Positions 34,761 through 42,302 of a stretch of DNA of 64,000 bases are shown in pieces. Below the pieces are notes generated by a model. The model was given only the letters and a program-made list of their open reading frames with translations, searched no databases and was not told the DNA's origin. This DNA comes from Bog-950 sp046329495. Lineage in GTDB: Bacteria > Bacteroidota > Bacteroidia > Chitinophagales > LD1. The stretch lies in NCBI GenBank assembly GCA_046329495.1, contig JAXLUO010000012.1, positions 48,295 to 112,294 on the forward strand, written 5' to 3'. How positions within the stretch are numbered: position 1 is the stretch's first letter; the number at the start of each line of letters is the position of its first letter. Made by a program: the position numbers and the translations under genes.

Positions 34761-35603
34761 ATGAAGAAGTTTTTCACCAAGGCACTACTCTATAATCTGC
34801 TGATTGCGGTAGGCATAATTGTATTACTGCTTACCATTGTGCAGTGGAGCTTAAAGTCGTATACCCGCCACGGAGAAGGTATACCCGTTCCCGACTTAAA
34901 GGGCAAAACCTTTGAAGAGGCACAGAAGATTTTAAGTGATAAGGATTTAGAATGGCAGATAATGGATTCGGTGTTTGATGATAGCAAACCGCCTTTATCC
35001 GTTGTTGAACAAAACCCCAAAGCAGGCTCAAAGGTCAAAACCGATCGCAAAATTTATCTGGTAATAAATGCCACTTCGGCACCAACTGTTGAAGTCCCAG
35101 ATTTGGCAGGTCGAAGCTCGTTGAAGTACGCCAAGATGCAGTTAGAAAGTTATGGTTTTAGGGTAGGCGACCCCATTTACAAACCCGATCCGCACTTGAA
35201 TGCTGTTATTGGCATGTTGGTGAATGGCAAACCGGTTACCCATAAAATGCGGGCCCCCAAAGGTGCCATGGTAACGCTTATTGTGGGTGATGGCTTAGGA
35301 ATGGGCGGAGGTAAGATTCAAATCCCTTATTTGATAGGTTTACCATACGAAGAGGCCGAATTTAAGCTTAAAGGATTAGGCTTAAATGTTGGGGCCACCC
35401 TGTATGATGCCGGTGTAATTGATTCCTCAAGTGCTATTGTTTACAAGCAAACCCCGGGTTTTGAAGTTGGCAGAACCATTCAATTGGGTGAAACCATAGA
35501 TTTGTTTACTGCTAAGGAATTGCCCGAAGGCATTACAGTTAACCCCGATTATTACAGTATTGGGGATTCGCTTTCCACCCCGGCCCCGGATACAGAACCT
35601 TAG
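34761..35603 (+). CDS. Membrane-anchored PASTA-domain protein
   Basis: 280 residues. A short cytosolic start and one membrane helix (about 10-28, LLIAVGIIVLLLTIVQW) precede three PASTA domains in the periplasm (about 38-104, 106-176 and 183-255). Each begins with a VPDLKGKTFEEAQKIL-like segment and ends with a VVEQNPKAGSKV-like one. There is no kinase or transpeptidase domain. PASTA modules bind muropeptides or join divisome proteins, which suits the location after ddl. Confidence 0.9.
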   Translation: MKKFFTKALLYNLLIAVGIIVLLLTIVQWSLKSYTRHGEGIPVPDLKGKTFEEAQKILSDKDLEWQIMDSVFDDSKPPLSVVEQNPKAGSKVKTDRKIYLVINATSAPTVEVPDLAGRSSLKYAKMQLESYGFRVGDPIYKPDPHLNAVIGMLVNGKPVTHKMRAPKGAMVTLIVGDGLGMGGGKIQIPYLIGLPYEEAEFKLKGLGLNVGATLYDAGVIDSSSAIVYKQTPGFEVGRTIQLGETIDLFTAKELPEGITVNPDYYSIGDSLSTPAPDTEP

Positions 35604-35644
35604 GCTTTAAGCCGGGCACAGGCTGCCAATAATTTTACTTTCTT

Positions 35645-35653
35645 TACGTTTGC
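35645..35653 (+). promoter_or_regulatory. -7 promoter element for the 35663 gene
   Basis: TACGTTTGC is an exact TAnnTTTG(Y) match, 10 bases before the first ATG. With transcription beginning about 7 bases downstream, the leader would be almost absent unless the second ATG (35672) is used. Confidence 0.5.
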
Positions 35654-35662
35654 ACTTGCAGT

Positions 35663-37939
35663 ATGATACAAATGAAGCATTTACTCCTGTTTTTACTGTT
35701 AACCACGGGGTTAGGAACTTTTGCGCAACAGCAGGAGTTTTTAGCACCCATGGGGTACAATCCTAAAATTCAGGCGCAGCGGCAAACAGGTCATCAACAT
35801 AAATACCTGGTTGATAAGAGCAACACCGTGGTACAAACGGCAACATTGAACCTGCCCTTTGTAGATGATTTCTCGCGCAACCGTACGCGCAGTTATAAAT
35901 GGGTAGAGAATCACATAACAGCCAGCTATACCAATGTGTTCGGTACTTGCCTCAGTAACGAAGGTATTGCTACCCCGCTTGAGATGGCCGTAAGCAATCA
36001 GCAGGCTTATACGTATAGTTACGATACCGCAACACATACAGTTGATTCTGTGGCGCTTAATTCAGTTCAGTTCACCTTCTTCGGACCTGCTACAACAGGC
36101 TGTTTCGATCAGGCTCCAAGTTCACTTACTTATTGGCCGGCTTACTATTCTTATACATTTGATAACGATGGCAAGAAGATTGACTCGGTTTATCATTTCT
36201 TTCAAACTATTCAATATGCACCGCTGGTAAATATTGCACAGGGCGAACCGGGAACCCTCTGGTTTGATAATTATGCTTTTGTAAATAACACCTATCCTGT
36301 TAATCCCCCCACCATAGGTGTGGCTACCCTGGATGGTTTAAACGATTACGGGTTGCCGTATAATAATGCCAGTAGTACTACTTACGGCGATGCGGATTAC
36401 CTTACCTCACTGCCCATTAACTTGCAGGGCAAAACGGAAGCCGACTCCATTTATCTAAGCTTCTTTTATGAACCGAAAGGATTGGGTGATTATCCCAACC
36501 TGAACGATTCACTGCTGGTGGAGTTTAAGGATAACAGCAGTATTTGGAGGCAGGTCTGGTTTGTGCCCGGCGACACTTCTTCTTCCACCGTTAAAAACGA
36601 ATTTAAGCAGGTTTTGGTGTTGGTGCCTGCCCTGCCCTTACCTTACGATTATTACTACAACGGATTCCAATTCCGCTTTCATAACAAAGCCTCGTTGTAT
36701 GGCAATTTAGACCATTGGCATATTGATTACGTGCAGTTAAACAGCGGACGGAATGCACAGGATACTGTTATTAACGATGTTGCATTTGTATATGACTTCC
36801 CTACAATTTTGAAGGATTATACCTTACTGCCTGCCGATCAGTTTCAGGACGCTACGGATATGGTAGATACCGTGCATGTGCTGGTACATAACCTTGACCC
36901 CAATGCTGTGAACAACCCACCGGCAACTAACTTTGTGGTAGGTGCAACGGAGTTATATCCTTCTCAAGCTATTGTAGCTACGGATGTATTGCAAACCTTT
37001 AATGCCTCACCCGATCATTACATTGATGTATTTCCTTCTGCCGACTATCAAATACCACACAGCCCTAACTGGCCGGTAGATAGCCTGGTTCTGGCTTCCA
37101 GATTAACGCTGGACCCTAATGATGCATTACCGCAAAACGATACGCTCATAAAAGCGCAAACCTTCAGTGCGGTTATGGCTTACGACGATGGTTCAGCGGA
37201 GGCAGCCTATGGGGTAGCAGGACTTGGTACCAAGAAATTTGCCTATGAATTTAATGTTCGCCAGCCTGATACCCTGGTTGGATTTCAGGTTATGTTCAGT
37301 CAGGTAGAGGGTTCTTCAGCAAGTGTGGTGTTCCAGTATTTTCTTTGGGATTCGTTAGCTCTGGGCACCTATGTAAACAACGAATTTCCTTTATGGCAGG
37401 GCGAAAATGCTAAACCCTTCTACGTGGATTCAACCAATGGCTTTTACACCTTTGTGCTTGATACACCGATCATTCTGACCGGATCTGTGTTTTTAGGATG
37501 GACCCAAAGCGATGATCCTTCTATACAAGTGGGCTACGATTTAAACAGCACCTTGGGGCACGATCACATGTATGTGTATCTGAACGGCCAATGGAAGAAA
37601 TCGGCTATTTCAACGGCCGGGTCACCTATGATGCGTTTATTGTTCGATACTGAATACTGGGGGCATACTACCAGCGGCATACGCGATGTAACCGGAAACG
37701 ATATTCCTGTTAATGTATATCCTAATCCTACCACAGGTAGTTTAACCATTGCTACTGAAGAACAAGGTGCATATGAGTACATGATAACCAATGCTGTTGG
37801 TCAGCAGGTAAGAGCAGGCCGTTTTAATGGCCGTCAGCTAAACCTAAGCGAACTACCGGCTGGTATGTACGTATTAAGTTTACGTAATGAAATGAGCGGT
37901 AGTTTACATCACACCAAAATTCTAAAAAACACGAACTAA
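35663..37939 (+). CDS. Secreted T9SS cargo protein
   Basis: 758 residues. ATG at 35663 or, better placed for the signal peptide MKHLLLFLLLTTGLGTFAQ, at 35672. The long middle part is beta-rich with many Asn, Asp and Tyr and no catalytic motif I recognise; segments such as DSLLVEFKDNSSIWRQVW and GFQFRFHNKASLYGNLDHWHIDYV look like laminin-G/MAM-type jelly rolls. The C-terminal ~75 residues (VYPNPTTGSL, ELPAGMYVLSL) form a type A T9SS sorting domain. The stop overlaps the next ATG by one base, so it is co-transcribed with the DCC protein. Confidence 0.8.
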   Translation: MIQMKHLLLFLLLTTGLGTFAQQQEFLAPMGYNPKIQAQRQTGHQHKYLVDKSNTVVQTATLNLPFVDDFSRNRTRSYKWVENHITASYTNVFGTCLSNEGIATPLEMAVSNQQAYTYSYDTATHTVDSVALNSVQFTFFGPATTGCFDQAPSSLTYWPAYYSYTFDNDGKKIDSVYHFFQTIQYAPLVNIAQGEPGTLWFDNYAFVNNTYPVNPPTIGVATLDGLNDYGLPYNNASSTTYGDADYLTSLPINLQGKTEADSIYLSFFYEPKGLGDYPNLNDSLLVEFKDNSSIWRQVWFVPGDTSSSTVKNEFKQVLVLVPALPLPYDYYYNGFQFRFHNKASLYGNLDHWHIDYVQLNSGRNAQDTVINDVAFVYDFPTILKDYTLLPADQFQDATDMVDTVHVLVHNLDPNAVNNPPATNFVVGATELYPSQAIVATDVLQTFNASPDHYIDVFPSADYQIPHSPNWPVDSLVLASRLTLDPNDALPQNDTLIKAQTFSAVMAYDDGSAEAAYGVAGLGTKKFAYEFNVRQPDTLVGFQVMFSQVEGSSASVVFQYFLWDSLALGTYVNNEFPLWQGENAKPFYVDSTNGFYTFVLDTPIILTGSVFLGWTQSDDPSIQVGYDLNSTLGHDHMYVYLNGQWKKSAISTAGSPMMRLLFDTEYWGHTTSGIRDVTGNDIPVNVYPNPTTGSLTIATEEQGAYEYMITNAVGQQVRAGRFNGRQLNLSELPAGMYVLSLRNEMSGSLHHTKILKNTN

Positions 37940-38331
37940 TGTACGTGGTGCTATTTGATGGGGTCTGCAACCTTTGTAACAGTTCCGTCAACTGGATAAT
38001 AGATCATGATAAGCGGAATGAGTTCCGTTTTGCCTCGCTGCAATCCGATTATGGGCAACAGGTGATCAACAAGTTTAATTTACAGGGAGATTATCTGAAT
38101 ACGGTAATACTGGTAGATGGAGACAGGCTGTATACACGTTCAGCGGCAGTATTAAAGATTGCAGGTATTATTGGCGGTGTATGGGGTTTGCTTGCTGTGT
38201 TTTTAATAGTGCCTGCTTTTATCCGCGATATTGTCTACAATTTTATTGCCCGTAACCGCTACAAATGGTTTGGCAAAAAAGAAAGCTGCCGGATACCTAC
38301 ACCGGAATTAAAATCGAAATTTTTAGGGTAA
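37939..38331 (+). CDS. DCC-family thiol-disulfide oxidoreductase-like protein (DUF393)
   Basis: 130 residues. N-terminal LFDGVCNLCNSSV gives the DGVCNLC signature with Cys10 and Cys13, followed by FRFASLQSDYGQ. The C-terminal part has a hydrophobic segment (IIGGVWGLLAVFLIVPAFIRDIVY) and FIARNRYKWFG. The family is predicted to have a thioredoxin-like redox fold; no substrate is known. Start and stop overlap neighbours by one base each (TAATG-type junctions), so translation is coupled. Confidence 0.9.
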   Translation: MYVVLFDGVCNLCNSSVNWIIDHDKRNEFRFASLQSDYGQQVINKFNLQGDYLNTVILVDGDRLYTRSAAVLKIAGIIGGVWGLLAVFLIVPAFIRDIVYNFIARNRYKWFGKKESCRIPTPELKSKFLG

Positions 38332-39344
38332 TGATAAAGTGGTTGGCTCTTATAGTAATAATGTTGCTTGTGGCGGCAGGCCTTACTGGTTATGTTATAC
38401 TGGTTAGTCCCAATGTAAACACCACTCAAAATATAACTATCAAAATCCCGAGCGGGTCATCCTATACGGATGTGCTTAGTATACTAAGGCAAAAGAAAGC
38501 TTTAAAAAATGAAGCAACATTTGATCTGGTTTGTCGGCTGAAGAAATACCCGGGTGCTGTTAAGCCCGGTAACTACCTGCTTACAAAAGGCATGAATAAC
38601 AGGCAGATAGTCAATATGCTTCGCGCAGGCTTACAAACTCCTGTTAAGTTGGTAATTTACAATATACGAACCAAGGAAGACTTTGCCGGTTTAGTAGGTC
38701 GCACGCTTGAACTTGACTCTAATGAACTTTTGGCTGAACTGAATAACAAAGAATTTTGTGCCGGTTACGGGTTAGATACAAATACCATTATAAGCAGGTT
38801 TATAATGGATAATTATGAAATGTATTGGACAACGGGAGAGAAGAAGTTTTTTGAAAAAATGGAGGAGGCTTACAACTCGTTTTGGAACGAAGAACGAAAA
38901 GCTAAAGCAAAAACACTCGGTTTAAGCATCGCTGAAGTTACTACGCTTGCATCTATAGTTGAGCGCGAGGTTATTTTTGATAAAGAAATGCCAACGGTAG
39001 CAGGTGTTTACCTGAACAGGTTAAAAATAGGCATGCCTTTGCAGGCTGACCCTACACTGGTGTTTGCGTTACGCGATTTTTCTGCTCGCCGGGTTACCTC
39101 TTATCACAAGGAATACGACTCGCCTTTTAATACGTATATGTATGCGGGTTTGCCTCCTGGGCCAATTTGTATACCGCAGAAAAAGGCACTGGAAGCCGTA
39201 TTAAATGCTGAAAAACACAACTATCTGTACTTTTGTGCTAACCCCGATATGAGCGGGTATTCTATCTTTTCAGCTACTTATGACGAGCAGCAACGTGTAG
39301 CAGCCCAATACCGCAAAAAGCTCGATAAAATGAATATTCATTAG
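38331..39344 (+). CDS. mltG: Endolytic peptidoglycan transglycosylase MltG
   Basis: 337 residues from the ATG at 38331, which overlaps the preceding stop. One N-terminal membrane helix (about 3-24) is followed by a LysM-like region (NITIKIPSGSSYTDVLSILRQ) and the YceG/MltG catalytic domain. This has LASIVEREVIFDKEMPTVAGVYLNRLKIGMPLQADPT-type sequence, in which the Glu of IVERE is the expected catalytic acid, and YNTYMYAGLPPGPI-like C-terminal motif (SPFNTYMYAGLPPGPICIP). It cuts nascent glycan strands to set their length. Confidence 0.94.
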   Translation: MIKWLALIVIMLLVAAGLTGYVILVSPNVNTTQNITIKIPSGSSYTDVLSILRQKKALKNEATFDLVCRLKKYPGAVKPGNYLLTKGMNNRQIVNMLRAGLQTPVKLVIYNIRTKEDFAGLVGRTLELDSNELLAELNNKEFCAGYGLDTNTIISRFIMDNYEMYWTTGEKKFFEKMEEAYNSFWNEERKAKAKTLGLSIAEVTTLASIVEREVIFDKEMPTVAGVYLNRLKIGMPLQADPTLVFALRDFSARRVTSYHKEYDSPFNTYMYAGLPPGPICIPQKKALEAVLNAEKHNYLYFCANPDMSGYSIFSATYDEQQRVAAQYRKKLDKMNIH

Positions 39345-39352
39345 GCCTGAAA

Positions 39353-39380
39353 TTGTTAAAAGATTATTTTACTAAGTTGC
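39353..39380 (+). promoter_or_regulatory. Probable promoter of the thioesterase gene
   Basis: TTG (39353-39355), 17 bases, then TAAGTTGC (39373-39380) fits the Bacteroidota promoter layout with a reduced -7 element. It places transcription start a few bases before the GTG at 39397. Confidence 0.4.
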
Positions 39381-39396
39381 AGGCCAATTCAGACTT

Positions 39397-39801
39397 GTGT
39401 TTAGCTACGAACATCACATAAGGGTACGCTACGGCGATACGGACCAAATGGGCTATGTGTATTATGGTAATTATGCGTATTACTATGAGCAGGCACGGGC
39501 TGAAGCCATCCGCTCATTGGGTATAAGTTACAAGGAATTGGAAGATTCAGGCGTAATGATGCCTATTACACGTATGAATATTAAATACATCCAACCGGCA
39601 AAATATGATGAATTGATTACCGTTAAAACGGTTGTTCCTGAAGTGCCCGGCCGGCTTATCACATTTACTTATCAAGTAAGAAATGAGAGCGGAATACTAT
39701 TAAATGAGGCCGAAACCCAATTGATTTTTGTTGATGCAATAACACGTAAAATGCGTTCGGTACCTGAAATGCTGTTAAGTAAATTTAAGCCCTATTTTTA
39801 A
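39397..39801 (+). CDS. YbgC/FadM-type acyl-CoA thioesterase
   Basis: 134 residues, a single hot-dog domain. The start is GTG at 39397, encoding FSYEHHIRVRYGDTDQMGYVYYGNY; the segment RYGDTDQMGYVYYGNY holds the catalytic Asp of 4-hydroxybenzoyl-CoA thioesterase-like enzymes. Likely substrates are short or medium acyl-CoAs. It lies between mltG and a BrkB-like gene, 11 bases before the latter. Confidence 0.9.
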   Translation: MFSYEHHIRVRYGDTDQMGYVYYGNYAYYYEQARAEAIRSLGISYKELEDSGVMMPITRMNIKYIQPAKYDELITVKTVVPEVPGRLITFTYQVRNESGILLNEAETQLIFVDAITRKMRSVPEMLLSKFKPYF

Positions 39802-39812
39802 CCGCTCCTGAT

Positions 39813-40799
39813 ATGGATACCAAGGAATACAAAGACGGTTTAATGAAGCGCTTTCCGGTGTTAGATGGCCTAACGGCTAAGCTAAAAGTATTTACACTTC
39901 CCGGCTTTGATGGTATACCTGTATACGATGTGTACCAGTTTTTTGTAGCAGAAATCAGGGCAAACTCCCTTGGTATCCGCAGTAGGGCAATAGCATTTAG
40001 TTTCTTTTTAGCCTTGTTTCCGGCCCTAACCTTTGTGTTTTCACTTATTCCTTATATACCGTATTTCAGCCATCTGGATGAGATAATCATGAACAACCTG
40101 CAACAGGTGCTTCCCAATAAGGAAACCTACGCTTTTATTAAATCCTTTACCGAGCCATTACTGCGCGATTTGGCGAAGCATAAAAGGGGAGGACTCTTAA
40201 CCGGTTCAGTATTTATGGTTATCTTTTTAACCTCCAACGGGGTAATGGCCATGCTAAGTTCATTCGATAAATCGTATGATCATTACAAAAAGCGCAATGC
40301 CCTGCAGAGCCGCTTTATTGCACTAAAAATCACCGCCCTGCTTTTCATCCTGTTCATATTTTCTACCGTGCTTATCTTCCTTGGGCAAACATTGCTTGAT
40401 CTCGCACATAACTACCTGCACGTAAAAGGCACTTTGCTTATCACTGCGGTAAGCCTTCTACGCTATCTTATCATTATCCTGATGCTATTCTTCGGTATCT
40501 CCCTCATTTATTACTATGGGCCTGCTGTAAAGAAGAAATATAAATTTATTAGTACGGGTGCCACGGTAGCAACATTCCTTTCCATTCTGGTATCAATCGG
40601 CTTTTCGTACTGGGTAAGCAATTTCAATCGGTTGAATGTGATTTTTGGTTCCATCGGCACTATTATGTTGCTGATGATCTGGTTAAATATCAACTCGTTT
40701 GTATTGCTTATAGGCTACGAGATAAACGCCAGTATACACTATAACCGGCATTTGCGGCAAAGGCAGCTTGATTTACCTGAAGAAGATAAAACGCTATAG
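39813..40799 (+). CDS. YihY/BrkB-family inner membrane protein
   Basis: 328 residues. After a ~45-residue cytosolic start, six hydrophobic segments are visible: AIAFSFFLALFPALTFVFSL, LLTGSVFMVIFLTSNGVM, ITALLFILFIFSTVLIF, LITAVSLLRYLIIILMLFFG, GATVATFLSILVSIGFSYWV and GTIMLLMIWLNINSFVLLIG. R.RAIAFSFFLALFP and the final GYEINASIHY are typical. The family was once called ribonuclease BN; transport or lipid-related roles are suspected. The gene ends at a long palindromic terminator. Confidence 0.92.
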   Translation: MDTKEYKDGLMKRFPVLDGLTAKLKVFTLPGFDGIPVYDVYQFFVAEIRANSLGIRSRAIAFSFFLALFPALTFVFSLIPYIPYFSHLDEIIMNNLQQVLPNKETYAFIKSFTEPLLRDLAKHKRGGLLTGSVFMVIFLTSNGVMAMLSSFDKSYDHYKKRNALQSRFIALKITALLFILFIFSTVLIFLGQTLLDLAHNYLHVKGTLLITAVSLLRYLIIILMLFFGISLIYYYGPAVKKKYKFISTGATVATFLSILVSIGFSYWVSNFNRLNVIFGSIGTIMLLMIWLNINSFVLLIGYEINASIHYNRHLRQRQLDLPEEDKTL

Positions 40800-40800
40800 C

Positions 40801-40844
40801 ATAGAAAAAGAAAAGCCCGGAGAACCGGGCTTTTCTTTTTCTAT
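40801..40844. terminator. Perfect 44-base palindromic bidirectional terminator
   Basis: Two 20-base arms (40801-40820 and 40825-40844) are perfectly complementary around an AGAA loop. A GCCCGG/CCGGGC core is flanked by A/T-rich arms that serve as U-tracts on either strand. It lies between the convergent brkB-like and DUF5689 genes. Confidence 0.9.
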
Positions 40845-40860
40845 AAAACGATACAGCATC

Positions 40861-42249
40861 TTACTGTACATCGGTTACGTCACGAATCATTAACTGCGGA
40901 CCGCTGAAGTCAGAAAGCACACCGGTTACACTTACTGTTCCCGTAGGGAAGGTAGAACCGGAGAAGGTGGCCTGGCTGCGTGTATACAAGGTCATATTAC
41001 CTGTAATGTCAGTCAAGGTTTTGCTGCCGCTATAAGTAGTGCCACTTCCCGAAATAGTGGCGTTAGTAACCGTAATAAGGGTCGATTCCCAGGCCGTAGC
41101 ATTGTTCACGATGTCTTGAACGGTAGCTACACGAGGGGTGATAGTCCCTGTGCCGATTTTGCTGGCTACAGCATTAGGCGTATTCAATACCTCAATTAAT
41201 CCATTGTAAGAAGAGAGTGTTAAACCGCTCAAATCAACAGTTACTTTATCGCCTACGGCAAAGGTGTTGTTCGATGTAAAACGAACAACGATGCCACCGG
41301 TGCTGTCCTGAATAACAACGTTCTTAGGATCGATATTGCTATGGTCTTTGTCGCTGATTACGATACCGGTAATAGTTTTACCCGAAGGGATAACTACATC
41401 GCTGCCGCCCCAACCCGAAGTGATACCGGCGATGCCGTTACCGAAAGTAGCGTTGCCGCCACAACGGGTAGTATCCATCGTTAAATCTTTAGGGTCGCGA
41501 ATAATTAACTGGCCTGTAGTGTTATACACACTGTAAATAGCAATTAAACGGCCGTTTCCTGTAGGTGTTTTTTGGTTGGCGAACACGGCATATCCACTGG
41601 TATAAGCTTCAACCTGGCCACCGTTACAATTCTTAACGGTGCGTGATACCGATTGAAGGTTAAAGGCATCGGCAAAAGGTTGTCCTGCATCAGCCTGGTC
41701 AAACTCAACACCATCCAGTTGTATCAGCGTATTAATATCGGAAGGCCCTAATTGATTAATGTTTTTAACCTTAGGCGCAACCGATAATCCCCATACACCT
41801 TTTAAGATGTGCTTATCTACCAGGCTCGATGGAATACCACCTGTCGAACCGTCGGCTGCTACATAGCCAAACAATTGAGGTACGCCTTTGTATTTGGTTA
41901 AGTATAAGCCGTTCAGCTTAATAAATACACGGCGGCCTATAGGCAGGCTGGTATACAAACTGCTTCCGTCAATCAGAATGGCGATACCGCCGGTACTGTC
42001 CTGGATAATAATTTGCTTATACAGGTTACCGCTTTTATCATCGGCGGTAACAATACCGCAGATAACAAGGTCCTGTGTAAACTGGTAGTTAGTGCCGTTG
42101 TAACGGGCAATAACCGAGTCGATTGTAAAGTTTACGGTAATGTTGGGATCTTCGCCTTGTGCAGGAGGAGCGTCGTACTTATCCTTTACACAAGATGACA
42201 CACTTAACAGCAACAGCAGAGCAACAATACCTGTGAGATGCTTTTTCAT
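40861..42249 (-). CDS. DUF5689 surface lipoprotein
   Basis: 462 residues. The lipoprotein signal ends LLSVSSC. Residues about 35-255 contain the DUF5689 pattern: VCGIVTADDKSGNLYKQIIIQDSTGGIAI-type OB-like strands, with ICGIVTADDKSGNLYKQI and FIKLNGLYLTKYKGV. A second, shorter copy of the same theme (GIVISDKDHSNIDPKNVVI, YNGLIEVLN) fills the C-terminal half. It follows the TonB receptor by 53 bases in one operon, as is usual for this pair, and is probably the receptor's surface partner. Ligand unknown. Confidence 0.88.
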   Translation of the reverse strand: MKKHLTGIVALLLLLSVSSCVKDKYDAPPAQGEDPNITVNFTIDSVIARYNGTNYQFTQDLVICGIVTADDKSGNLYKQIIIQDSTGGIAILIDGSSLYTSLPIGRRVFIKLNGLYLTKYKGVPQLFGYVAADGSTGGIPSSLVDKHILKGVWGLSVAPKVKNINQLGPSDINTLIQLDGVEFDQADAGQPFADAFNLQSVSRTVKNCNGGQVEAYTSGYAVFANQKTPTGNGRLIAIYSVYNTTGQLIIRDPKDLTMDTTRCGGNATFGNGIAGITSGWGGSDVVIPSGKTITGIVISDKDHSNIDPKNVVIQDSTGGIVVRFTSNNTFAVGDKVTVDLSGLTLSSYNGLIEVLNTPNAVASKIGTGTITPRVATVQDIVNNATAWESTLITVTNATISGSGTTYSGSKTLTDITGNMTLYTRSQATFSGSTFPTGTVSVTGVLSDFSGPQLMIRDVTDVQ

Positions 42250-42302
42250 TTGACTTGTTTTTGTTTTATAACGCGTATTCGGCTTATTATTTAATATGGT
42301 TG

